Below are positions 38,314 to 48,989 of a DNA stretch of 64,000 bases, one piece after another. Location: assembly GCA_018873225.1 (NCBI GenBank), contig JAEILZ010000008.1:3100001-3164000 (forward strand), written 5' to 3'. The stretch is from [Phialemoniopsis] sp. UDSM-2020 (Eukaryota; Ascomycota; Sordariomycetes; Thyridiales; Thyridiaceae). Made by a program: the position numbers and the translations under genes. Position 1 is the stretch's first letter; each line of letters begins with the position of its first letter. The notes beneath the pieces were generated by a model, which was not told the DNA's origin, searched no databases, and saw only the letters and a list, made by a program, of their open reading frames with translations.

Positions 38314-39851
38314 CTACAACGATGTCTTGTTAGATCGAAGATGGTCGTATCTCAAAACTGCGTTGAGAAGAACCTGTGCTCCGTTGCCGCAATCCTCTAG
38401 TGAGCAGTACTCGGTCGGATTGTGCGTGATGCCCTCTCTACACGGTACGAAGATCATGGCCGTGGGGACTCTCGTCGAGGTATGCACACTATCGTGTCCA
38501 GCACCGCTGTACATCCTCCGGGACAGCGACGCCGCCTTTGCTCCAAACAAGGTCTCGCTGCCCTTCTCGATGCACTGGATGCACTCCTCGTCAAAGTTTG
38601 CCACCTTAGCATCAGAATCAACCTTCCACGATACGGTACAACCGCGGCCTCGGGTGCATCCCGCATTCACCGTGCCAACGGTCTCCCCCTTTGCAATATT
38701 CTCGAAGTCCCTCTTCAGAATCTTCTCCATTTCTTCAATCTTCTTGTCTTCGCTGGAGCGCAAATCGAGGGAGAAGGTGACGACTCCAGGAACCGTGTTG
38801 GTGCTTCCAGGTTCTAAAGAAATGAGACCAGTAGACGCCAGCGACGAGAACTCGGTAGCAACCTGATGAGATCTCACTATCATTTGCGCACTTGTCAACA
38901 GTGCGTCGGATCGGTTCTCAAAGTTGGTGGCGCCAGTGTGGCTGTCGCGGCCTGTGACGGTGATAGTGAACCATTTACTCGCCTGGACTCCCTGCACAGC
39001 ACCGATGCATTGGCTCGACGCCTCAAGAATTGGTCCTTGCTCTGCAATTCATTGTTAGTAGACCGTCGAATACAAAACGAAGTTCGGGCCCGCATACCGA
39101 TATGTAGTTCAAAGTGGGCCGCCATGGGTGTTGCTGTGAAGTGTGCGGGTGTCGAGCCCAAGTATCCTATCCTCTCTAGTTCTGACTTGACAGTGGCATT
39201 GGCATCGGCAACGTCGGCAATTTGATGGACTTGGTTGACGTCTGTGACACCAGCCCACACAGCCGAAGCCATCATGCACTGCGGAAACCTCGCTCCTTCT
39301 TCACTGTTTATTGTCAGCAAGTAGACTACAGTCACATTGTCGGCATAACTTACTTTGTCCAGTCCACCACTCCTACAGGGTACTCAGTCTCCAACCCAGC
39401 CTCATGCAGAGCCCTCAGGGCAGCAACTCCGGAAAGAACACCGAGGATCCCATCGTATCTCCCTCCTGCGGGTTGGGTGTCCAGGTGTGATCCCATGAAC
39501 GTGGGAAGGCCTTCCTTTTTGCCGGGCCTGATCGCGAAGATGTTGCCCATGGAATCGACATGCGTCTTACACCCACACTTCTTGACCTCCTGGATGAACC
39601 AGTCTCGGACCAGTCTATCGGAATCACTCAATGCCAAGCGAGCCATCCCAATTTCTGTCGGAGCCCTGTATTGTGTAAGCTTTGTGATTGGAGAAGTACA
39701 TCATCTATACATACTCTCCCCATCTCTGTCCCTGACCCCATTGCGCTGTATAATGGATATCATCCATCAGCTTTTGCCTGTCTATGTCCACCCTGAGAAG
39801 ATCTCCCTCAGGTTGTGAGCTTTGTGTGGTCATGGTCACCGTTGTGGACAT
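38314..39851 (-). CDS. M20 amidohydrolase (N-carbamoyl amino acid / ureidopropionase type)
   Basis: Zinc-type hydrolase that removes the carbamoyl group of ureido acids (beta-ureidopropionate, N-carbamoyl amino acids or allantoate). Four exons (39851-39715, 39665-39354, 39303-39098, 39041-38314) join to 460 residues. Metal and catalytic motifs: GSHLDTQPAGGRYDG, WTNEEGARFP formed across intron 2, HIEQGPILEA formed across intron 3, DSHTGAT, and GAGHDS near the end. The hydantoinase/carbamoylase branch of M20, which includes yeast PYD3 beta-alanine synthase, has exactly these motifs. It diverges from a Dal5-type transporter, sharing a 524-base promoter with GATA sites, so the pair probably imports and cleaves one nitrogen source. 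Confidence 0.92.
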
Positions 39852-40375
39852 GTTTGAGGGGGTTCAGATGGTCGTGTAATCCTGACTGATAGTAAATACT
39901 GGTGAGATACCGTCAACACAGAAAGGAGAAGAATACACTCAGTCCATCGAACCAACCAGGGCCGACATTATTAGTTGATTAATTCCCCGACGCTTCTCCA
40001 GCACTGTCTCGATCGCAAGGCTCCACAAATATTCGCCGAATTCATCCCCGCATTGATACGGTTGCATTCGGCGGATTTTAACCCACAAATTCGGCGAGCG
40101 TGAACGCTGATTAGCCAGCTGAATGGAACCAGCTCATCCCCACAACTTTATCACCAGTGGAACTCCGTTATCAAGTCTTAATAATGAGCTTAGCAAGTGC
40201 AACTTATCGTGAGATACGATCTCGGCCAGTCCAGTCCATATCTTCATCGAGCTTATCAACCTTTCCCGTCTTCAAAAGAGACTCAACAGACCATCTTGAT
40301 TTCTCTGGAGTTAAATACTGCAGCCAAACTCATCAAGTCGTTTTCTATCAACATCAAATTGCTACGGCTATTGTC
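39852..40375. promoter_or_regulatory. Divergent promoter with HGATAR nitrogen-control sites
   Basis: Between the amidohydrolase and transporter starts are HGATAR elements at 39887-39892 (TGATAG, plus) and, on the minus strand, 40148-40153, 40168-40173 and 40253-40258 (TGATAA) and 40204-40209 (CGATAA). AreA-type GATA factors bind such sites in fungi when good nitrogen sources are absent. The clustering is suggestive, not proof. Confidence 0.6.
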
Positions 40376-41961
40376 ATGGAGCACTCCAAGGAAGCCCCTG
40401 TCGACCCGGACTTTGTTCCAAGCAACGATGTCGACACTCCCGAGTCCAATGCGGGCGCCAGCTTGATCGTCATAGATCCAGTATTAGAGAAGCGTGCCAT
40501 TGCGAAATTTGACAAGTTCATGATGCCGCAGATGGCGCTCCTTATGCTCATTGCTTATCTCGACCGAACCAATATTGGTGAGTCAGACCACGGTTTCCCA
40601 CTGAGCGACGAGGTTATTAACATCTTTATCTCACAGGAAATGCCCGTGTGTTTGGGTTTGAAGAAGGTCTCAAGCTCGCTGGAACACAGTTTAACGATCT
40701 GTCAACCCTGTTCTACCCTACCTACGTACTCTTCGAAATTCCTTGGGTGATGGCAGTCAAGAGATGGGGAGCCAATGCTGTCCTTGCGGTTGCAATGATC
40801 GGCTGGAGCGTCATTACCATCGGAACTGGATTTATCCACACGTACCACCAGGGAATTGCCGTTCGTCTCCTCCTAGGAGTTTTCGAGTCTGGCCTCTTCC
40901 CATGCCTCGCTTTCCTGATCTCAACTGTATATTCCCGCGCCCAGCAGGCAAAGCGAATTGCAGTTCTCTATGGTGCCATCGCTCTATCCGGTGCCTTTGG
41001 TGGCCTGATCGCTTACGGCATCCAGACTATGGGCGAAAGAGCCGGCCTCGAAGCATGGCGCTGGCTATTCATCATCGAGGGGTGCATCTCCATCGTCGTT
41101 GGCCTGGCCCTGTGGGTCACGCTCCCTTTTGACTCTGAGAAGGCCTGGTTCCTCAATGCTGAGGAGCGCACTGTCATGAGTCTGCGTATCCAGCGAGATG
41201 CGGCGTACAAAGGCGAAAAGAAGTTTGAGTGGAAGTACGCCTACATGGCCTTCACGGAGCCCATCATTTACATCGCTGCCATTGGCATGTTCTGCTCATC
41301 CATTCCGCTGTTTGGGTTCACCACCTTCTTGCCGACTCTCATTGTCGGATTTGGGTATGTTCTTCGTTCAATTCCACTACCACTACGTCTTTGTCTAACG
41401 CGTTCCAGATATTCTTCCCTACAAGCGAACTACCTGTCCATTCCCGTATACGTCTTTGCTTGCTTGTTCCTGTGTGTCATCGCCTGGCTCTCGGACAAGC
41501 TCAACAGACGCGGTATCATCGCCATGATCGTCCCCATTCCCGTTCTGATCGGCTATGCAATTGCCATAGGCACTGGCAATCATGGTGCAGACCTATTCGC
41601 CATGTTTCTAGTAGCTGCTGGTAAGTCAACTTTTGCTCAGCGAGATGGCCGATCACTTCTCTGACTTGACACAGGAGTTTACCCGTACAACACCCTGGTC
41701 GTCACCTGGGTGACAAACAACCTACAGAACGACCACGTCCGCTCCGTCGGCATCCCTCTGCTCATCTCGATTGCCAACGCATCTGGTATACCATCGTCCC
41801 AGATCTACCCCAAAAAGGATTCACCAAGGTACATCATGGGAAACGCGGTGTCGCTGGCGACCGAGGCTGTTGCCTTGGGCGCAGTCGCCTTGATCTATCT
41901 CGTGGTGCGCCGGAGAAACGCAAAGGCCGCTGTTGGTGGTCAATTTCAATATGCTGTCTAG
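40376..41961 (+). CDS. Dal5-type MFS transporter (anion:cation symporter family)
   Basis: Plasma-membrane importer of the allantoate permease (ACS) family. Four exons (40376-40577, 40637-41354, 41409-41620, 41675-41961) join to 472 residues. Family marks: LIAYLDRTNIGNARVFG formed across intron 1, LFYPTYVLFEIPW in TM2, LLLGVFESGLFPCL in TM4, YGAIALSGAFGGLIAYGI in TM5, and WRWLFIIEGCISIVVG in TM6. NNLQNDHVRSVGIPLLI lies before TM11. I start at MEHSKEAP (40376). An upstream in-frame ATG at 40184 would add residues foreign to the family. Together with the divergent M20 enzyme it probably handles a ureido or carbamoyl compound. Confidence 0.92.
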
Positions 41962-42280
41962 ATGAGACTCGAAGCAGCCATGATGCAGTTATAACTAGAT
42001 TGGAGAGGCCTCCAGTAAGGCCTGTGGATATTGATAATAGTTCTGTACTGCCTGGTGGAACAGAAGTCTCAAGCATCCGCCGGGATATCCACCGGAATGT
42101 GTGTGACTTAGACCTCCACAACTGTACGCGGACTCCGGATCTCAAGATACTGCCGAATGTTGAATAAATACGCTCTACCAAATACTAAATGAAGTCTGTT
42201 CAATCACTTGTCATTTCTCCTCGATCCTTGCATCAGTGCCGCGGCCATCACAACTCCACACGAAACACCTATCGTGCGCG

Positions 42281-43163
42281 ATGCACACCCACGGTCCCAT
42301 CGCCGTGGTAGGGCTCTTCGCCGTAGCCGGAGTCTCGGCTCAGAATACTACGCTCAGCTGCGTCAGCGGCCTTAAAATGTTTGTGTCCCGCGGCACTTAT
42401 GAGCCCATGGGTCTAGGAATCACCGGGAATCTTGTCAAGGCCATCGCCGACCAGATCGAGGGCTCTGACTACGAGGCGATCCTGTACCCGGCAGTCCAGA
42501 GCGACCCTGACTACTTCACCTCTGTTGCCAATGGCACTATGCTAGTGAGGCAGGCCGCGATGAGCTACGCCAAGGCCTGCCCGGAGTCCAAGATGGCGTT
42601 CTTTGGCTATTCTCAGGTACGGACTGGTTGATTCCCTGAAGCTTGAAGAGAACCTCAACACTGACCTCGAACGATACAGGGTGCTGTGGTTACATCTAAC
42701 AACTTCTGTGGCATGCCTCCCATATGGGCGGCAGAGACTGGCGTGAAGGATGAGACTGAGATCTTGGAATTGGCACAAGGGTTGACCCCAGACGTCACAA
42801 AGAACGGTACACTTTCCATTACGTCGACATGATCTTAGTTTTACCTATTCACTAATATTACCATGTCTAGTCATCGCCCTTGTCCTCTTCGGCGACCCAA
42901 GTAGCAACAAAGATCTTCCCTTCCTTCGAGGCACACGTGCCACCAAGAACACCGGCAACGGCATCTTCTACAAGGCCAACTATTCCGCATGCGGGGCTTT
43001 GGGTAGCCGCGTCCGCTCCTATTGTGATAGTGGAGATCCGTATTGCGATGTTGGACTCTATTTCAACCCCAGTGCACACCTCAATTATCACGACATATAT
43101 GGCCAGGAGGTCATCGACTTTGTCGTCGAGCAGTACCGTGCATCACGGGCCGCATGCCAGTAG
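42281..43163 (+). CDS. Cutinase-family esterase (CE5)
   Basis: Secreted serine esterase that cleaves cutin or acetylated xylan. Three exons (42281-42616, 42680-42806, 42871-43163) give 251 residues. The signal peptide is MHTHGPIAVVGLFAVAGVSA. The catalytic Ser lies in FFGYSQGAVV, formed across intron 1. The acid is in SGDPYCD and the His in AHLNYHDIYG near the end. Cys residues are placed as in the family (CVSGL, NFCGMPP, ACGAL, YCD). The length is close to cutinase/acetylxylan esterases with little extra. The 319 bases before it hold no other gene. Confidence 0.92.
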
Positions 43164-43298
43164 TTAATAGAATGCCCCCACGTCGGCTGTATATGCTTCA
43201 GGGGCCACTAAGCAGCCTCCATAAAGGCACTTGTCTTTGTCAATGATCATAGATTTGAGTTCCAGTGTCTTCCGCTTTCAACTCAACTTCTCCAGATT

Positions 43299-45125
43299 TT
43301 ACGCATAGGTGTATGGTGAAGGAGGATCCGGACCGTAGGCATATTCCTCGTACACGTGCGGCCAGATCTGCCATCCGCCTGGCGCAAAAACCGGACCTTC
43401 TCTACTCTCACCAGCGTTCCATATCCTGGGCAGGCGGACCCATTTCCCTCTACCCGTAGAGTCATAGTCTGGACCGAGCACCTTCCTTTCCAGCTCGGCA
43501 GAGTAACGGACTGCTTCGCCGTGTCTCGTGTGATATGACCACTGTATGTATATGAACAGTTCTCGAAGATCTCGTGCAACTTCCTCCAAGACTTGCACCG
43601 GCGGATGATACACCGAAGCTAACATGTGCGGAGGATCTCCCCCAGGACGGCCGAATTCCACAAGGTGGCCCATAAAGAGTGCCAGGCTAAGAGTTTTGGC
43701 ATTGCAGATAGTGAAGAGATGGCTGATGGCAGATCTCCATTGCGTCAATAGCCGATCATATACGGCGCCTGCTGCAATCTCGGGAAGCGAGACAACAAGG
43801 CCCATTGAGCGGATGTGCCGCGCAGCACCCCGTGGGAGCCTCTGAAGAAAGTCCATCAGTGCCGGAAAGCCTGGACGACAAGCAGCTAGCTTGTCCACTC
43901 GGCAGTCCTTCGGCACGATGATGAAATGATTCTGCTGGTAGAAAATTCTCGTGGCGATATCGTGGACTTGGTGACTGGCGAGAAAGATGGGCAACGGCAT
44001 CCTCCAGCACGTGCAGGTGGCAGAATAGGCGCCATGATAACGAGAACACATGCAGGTGTCCAGTGCCGCTGTGCATTTTCTACAGCAGTCAAAAGGTACA
44101 AGGCCACGCCCAGGGCTCCATTCCAGATCGAACGGCGCAATCAGCTCCGAATATTGAAGGATATGCGAGATTATCTCTGGTGGCAAGCTTTGAACTTGAG
44201 GCTTTGGCTTGTCATCCTGGGATATCTGCTCCGACAGAGGGCTCACAAGTCGAATAGCCGCCTGTCGGGCGAGCACAGAGTATTCCTCATTGTATTCCCG
44301 ACTGAGACGAATCGAGCAGGCGCCGAGACCTTGGAGAGGTGAAAGGTATTCGATGACTTGGTGGGCCGTCTCGGTGTCCCTAGTGTCGCAGACCAGGTCA
44401 AGGCGCAAGTCTCGAAGTCGGCAGCAAGTAGCTAGTAGTTCAACAACCTTCTGCAAGTCCCGGAAGACGGCTATATGCTGCCTCGCCTGATTCCCCAGGG
44501 GCTTGTCGTGGAAGCCGTATTCCGCGCAGAGGTGATGGCACTCGAATAGCCCCTGTAGCTCTAATGACTCAGGTTCGTCCAGGCGTTGGAATGCGCTATG
44601 CAGGCACTCGCAGGTGTTCAGGCGGATGGTCAGAGTCCGGAGGGATTCCAGTGCAGACGTGCTGAGGTTTATCAGTGGTCTGAAACCCCACACGTCGCTT
44701 CTGGCGACAGTGAACGAGTTCTCAGAGTAGAGGATGTGCGAAACCTCTTCTGAAATGGCCCGAGAAACGAGCAGCAAGGTGAAGGGCAAGGGTGGACATT
44801 GGCACGCAGGTCTGCTCGTAATCGTGTACCACCAGCCCATGAATCTTTTCGATTCGTAGAAGCAGCCGTAGCTGTTAAGCGGGTAACAACCGGTACGGCT
44901 GGCTTTGACGAGCTCGAGATACCGGCGGGCGCGAGGCCCTTCTTGATTGATGTTGATCGGGCAGAAGCGGACCAGGTCAAGTAGAATGTAGATCCGGTAG
45001 CGCACTGAGCGGGGAAGATCCAGGAAGGTCAAGGTGCACGGTGAGGACGATGTCGAAGAGGACGAGGATGGCTGACTTGGCTGGACGGAGCGTTGGAAAT
45101 AATAGTCAATCTTGCGCTGAAACAT
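43299..45125 (-). CDS. F-box-like fungal protein with two F-box-type segments
   Basis: Intronless, 608 residues, starting MFQRKIDYYFQRSV. Two segments look like F-box helices: FLDLPRSVRYRIYILLDL near residue 35 and SLPPEIISHILQYSEL in the middle (about 44130). Each is followed by a similar pattern with a Cys-rich stretch (ACQCPPLPFTLLLVSRAIS and CTCWRMPLPIFLASHQVH), so the protein reads as an internal duplication. This fits fungal F-box/DUF families that recruit targets to SCF ubiquitin ligases, but the call rests on short motifs. A Ser-rich run (SQPSSSSSTSSS) sits at the N-terminus. It is the 3' neighbour of the cutinase; no link is implied. Confidence 0.7.
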   Translation of the reverse strand: MFQRKIDYYFQRSVQPSQPSSSSSTSSSPCTLTFLDLPRSVRYRIYILLDLVRFCPININQEGPRARRYLELVKASRTGCYPLNSYGCFYESKRFMGWWYTITSRPACQCPPLPFTLLLVSRAISEEVSHILYSENSFTVARSDVWGFRPLINLSTSALESLRTLTIRLNTCECLHSAFQRLDEPESLELQGLFECHHLCAEYGFHDKPLGNQARQHIAVFRDLQKVVELLATCCRLRDLRLDLVCDTRDTETAHQVIEYLSPLQGLGACSIRLSREYNEEYSVLARQAAIRLVSPLSEQISQDDKPKPQVQSLPPEIISHILQYSELIAPFDLEWSPGRGLVPFDCCRKCTAALDTCMCSRYHGAYSATCTCWRMPLPIFLASHQVHDIATRIFYQQNHFIIVPKDCRVDKLAACRPGFPALMDFLQRLPRGAARHIRSMGLVVSLPEIAAGAVYDRLLTQWRSAISHLFTICNAKTLSLALFMGHLVEFGRPGGDPPHMLASVYHPPVQVLEEVARDLRELFIYIQWSYHTRHGEAVRYSAELERKVLGPDYDSTGRGKWVRLPRIWNAGESREGPVFAPGGWQIWPHVYEEYAYGPDPPSPYTYA

Positions 45126-45439
45126 ATTTGCGACCTCGGTGCTCGCCGAAGGACTCTACAGAGTAAGAGCCAAGCGGAATCAAGCTAGTTGTTGAACCTC
45201 GGATTAGTTATCTGTAGACGATGGTCAGGAAACGAATTGATGTCTCGCCACGGTTGATGTCAGACCAACAAGTTCGGCAACCCATGAAACCCCCACTAGG
45301 TTGACTCCTGCAAGAAATATGTTGCCTAGGTTGGTAAACACAGCATTCGGCGCTCGAGTCGCTCGCTCACCGCCAGATCATCAGCATGGGCAACAAAACA
45401 CAAAAATTGACAACACGTAATTATTATGAAGCCTCGACT
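45126..45439. other. Intergenic
   Basis: 314 bases between tandem minus-strand genes; promoter of the F-box-like gene. Nothing else seen. Confidence 0.45.
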
Positions 45440-48044
45440 TCATGTCGAGTCTTTGATTACCTGAGCTACATGTTTGTTGATCTTGAATATCTTGTTCATG
45501 TCCGACCAGTACATGGCGTCCAGTCGAAGGATCCCCAGGCTCATATCCTCAAAGCTTTGCGACTGGTGTCTCAGTATCTGTCGCCACCTGTCAATGAGCG
45601 TCTTGCAAGTCTTTGCGTGTTCCACGCTCGGCGACTGGACAAAGAGCAGAGCGAGAAAGCTCGAGGTGATCGCCCAGCCGATGCGAGACCCTAGAACAAC
45701 CAACCATACGGATTAGATCTATGCACTTCGAACATACTGGGGATACTGGGGAAGGAGCACACATACAAGAGTACCAGAAACCGGCAAAATCCCAAGACAT
45801 CAACTCTACTGTGAAAGTGCTCACAATCCTTGCACAATTCTCGGCGGCGCCTATGATCGCTTCGATTTCGGTTCGCAGAGTTGCTTGTGATTCTTGTTCG
45901 TTCATGTTGGAGATAGAGCCAGAACGAAATGTGTTCGGCATAGAATACTCCTGCTCACTCACGCCTGGCATGAAAGGTCCCGTGTGGTGGTCATTGGAGA
46001 TATCTTCCAGGTTGACATTCCCAAGCGGCCGTAGCAACGCGCGATAAAGCAACACCTCAAGGGTAAGGTAGGCAAACTTCAAGCACGCTGCCGAGCTGGG
46101 CGCCGCGGGAGCGGCCCTGTCCGAGTCCGCTCGATGGGTCTTCAGAGATGCGGGGAGACTCGCATACCACAGCTTCAGCTCTTCGCGTAGAGGCCTGATG
46201 GTCTTGATAGACCCAGCCAAGTCATTGGCAAGCTTCTCCGTAGCCCGTATTGTACTGTGTCACGATCAACACGTGTTAACTGTCAAATGTAGTTGCCAGC
46301 TTACTATAGACACCGATAGATGTTATCGGCAATGGTGGCCAGTCCTGCGAGCCGGCGTGAGATCATGCCTTTGTCGGATTCCGCTGCTACCTCTCGCAGC
46401 TTCTTAGTAAAGCTTGACACTCCCGAGACTTCATCATCTTTGATGGCGACTTCCTCGAACTCAAAGTCAGAAGGCAGAAGTTCCGAGACGTTCCATTGAT
46501 CTGGAGCTATGACCGACGGTCTTCCCAATAAGAGACTTCTCCATGTGGCTTCAGAGAAGGTCATCCACCATAAACGACGTCTCAAACGCCTTTCCCACGG
46601 CGGTATCGACCATGCCTTACAGTCAAGATGCAAGCCCAGACTCGTGACTAATCCGACAACAGAAGTCATCATTGACCACGTGAAAGATGTGTCTGCCGAC
46701 ACGTGCTGAACTCCGGCTCGGGGTCGGTTCAGGTACAGCAAAGCTGCCGAGATGGTGGCCAAGCGTGGGGTATGTAGGTTCGCCTGCACGCCGTCATACA
46801 CCATTTGCCATAATCGCTCAGCAGATGGCTTTTTATAGACGCTAGAAACACACAGTATGTCGTCGTATGCAGTGAAGGGAAGTGCGGCGGCATATATAGC
46901 AGCCAGAAGATAACTTGGTAGCGAACTATTGTCCGATGATGGTGACCTGTAGTGGTGAGTAAGGCCTGCTACTATCTGTGATCGAGAAATAACTGGAAAT
47001 GCTGGAAAGACGTATTGGACAAACCTGACCTGTTAGCAATGCATTGGCAAGGGTGGCCGTAGAAACGTACAATAAGACCAGTCTCTGCCCAATATCTTCG
47101 CTCACCAGATCGTTCAGCTCCTCCCGTACGGACTTGGAGTCGTATAGGTGGTTTGTGGGCCCGATGCGCTTCAGCTCTTCACCGAGCTCGTTCGAGGTCA
47201 GTAGGAATTGTACGGGCACATCTTTCCTGTCATGCATAGTTGGGTGGTCACCGCGAGGGGGCATGCCGTGTTGAGTTCTTCGATAGATAACCCGGAGGAA
47301 AGGGAACTCGTCGACTTCGTTATACAGGTAATGCCGAAGCAGATACGGGTCCGACTCCCCCGAGAGACCAAAATGGGTGCTTTGATAGTCCGGTCTGTGA
47401 TCAATGCTGAAGGTGGCACCGTCCGTAACAGCTAATGGTTCTTGAATAGTTTCCGAGTTCGGAAGACCAGAAATAGGCTTTGAAAGCTGCGTAGTAGATA
47501 GGGCCTCAATTTGTTCATGTGACGCGAAGAGGTCATCATGGGCATCTCGAGATGTCGTAGAACCAACTCCATCAAAGTGCAAGAGGTCTGCGTCGATGGC
47601 ATCAAGCGTGTTGCCCACAGACTGTGGCCGATCTGATGGGGGGCTGGTCCAGATCCTTGCGTCGGTAAAATCCCCATACATCGCCTCCATGTCCACAGGG
47701 TAGGTGTGGAAGCGATCGTGCAACTGCGCTTCATCAAAGCCGGGCTCCGCGTTCTCTGCCATCAATGATGAGGGAAGGTTGTTCCCGGGCTCTTCCAATT
47801 CATCCAAGACGCCGTCATCATTGGGACTTTGCCCAGGACGAGCAGCTGAACCCATGATCTGCGTCGGATCATCGAGGAAGCTGCATCGCTGGCCTCTCTT
47901 TCGGCATGTGGTGCACGAGACCTCGTTCTCGACTCGGCGGCATGACGTCTTTCGCGCGCGGCAGAGCGTGCAAGGCCGATTCCTCCTCGACCGGTATGGC
48001 CGACGTTGCAAAGAGCCGGAAGAGCGAGCAAAGTTTGGGTCCAT
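45440..48044 (-). CDS. Zn2Cys6 transcription factor, TamA/Dal81-like
   Basis: Nuclear regulator. Exon 1 starts MDPNFARSS and carries the zinc cluster CTLCRARKTSC...CTTCRKRGQRC with spacing 2-6-8-2-6 (about 47990-47880). After a long linker and an intron near 47071-47029, RFVQYVFPAFPVISRSQI opens the fungal regulatory domain. RRLRRRLWWMTFSEATWRS is its core motif and LLLGRPSVIAPDQW follows. Further introns lie near 46310-46240 and 45760-45690. The C-terminus (TLIDRWRQILRHQSQSFED, LGILRLDAMYWSDMNKIF) resembles the end of TamA/Dal81, a co-activator of secondary nitrogen-source genes. It is probably a paralogue, since the true TamA is a conserved single gene. It could act on the transporter/amidohydrolase pair nearby. 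Confidence 0.82.
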
Positions 48045-48989
48045 GTGTCAGACCTCAACAAACTGCCCTACCGGATTTTAGATGGACTGGAGAACGGCAA
48101 GCGTACAGCACAGCCACCACTTCCATGAAACGCAAGGCTCTCGGCTCTTGTTAAGTTCGGATGAGTGTATCAAGTGGTGCAGGTCATGAGGAATGTTGAA
48201 TCAAGTATCTGGTAGGTACACATCGCGCGCGCGCGTGACGTGAGGCAGTAGATCTCCCCATGGGGGGACAATTGCCGCCGCTAGTGAAGACTCCACTGAT
48301 AGGCAAATTTATTTTCCGTCATCGCTCACGCCAGGAGTCTTAACTCTCGCGTCGACCCGCGATTGAAGCGAGCCTTGCTGTATATGCTTTAAAGCCGAAT
48401 GAGTTCTTATACTACTGACCAGACAGCGGTCCGCAAGAACGGCATCTGACAGCACTTGGATGAGCTTGCCGCTGACAACCAGAACTAGAGCGAGACCTTC
48501 TCTACTTCCGCCTCAGTCGCACATTTTCAGTTCCAATCGTTTGCAATAAATGATCTAAATGACAAGGCTGCGGGATGAATCAATAAGGATGTGGCGAGCA
48601 TGTGAACACCAAGATAGAGAGTCACGTTCAAATTCGCCAGGATACGCTGTTCAGCTCGCCATGCTTCCACATTGCATCTGATCATTCCAGTTTGGGCCTA
48701 GAAAGCTTTCAGCTGCATGTATGACAGGGAGCCATTGCACGGGAAATAGCGAATCAGTATCGTTGCGGCCCATCTATCATTCGCCAGACCTGAGTTGGGG
48801 GCCACTGTACTCCGCGAACGGGAACCCTGGAACAGTCCGCCCTTCGCGACCCCTGTCCAATGTGCGTTGGCGACGCGACATCCTGGTCTATCTATCCGAG
48901 ATTTGAAATCCGTGCTTGCTTCTCACTATCTTGAGAATGCTTCAGCTCACAAAATCTCATGATATTCTGCAAAATGCGAACGCCCGACG
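48045..48989. other. Intergenic
   Basis: Divergent upstream region of the regulator and the HET gene. A CG-alternating run with TGACGTGA follows at about 48226-48243. No gene seen. Confidence 0.45.

Noticed and set aside
40184..40376. Longer N-terminus of the Dal5-type transporter from the ATG at 40184
   Set aside because: The added residues are Ser-rich and unlike the family, and the stretch contains likely GATA promoter sites.
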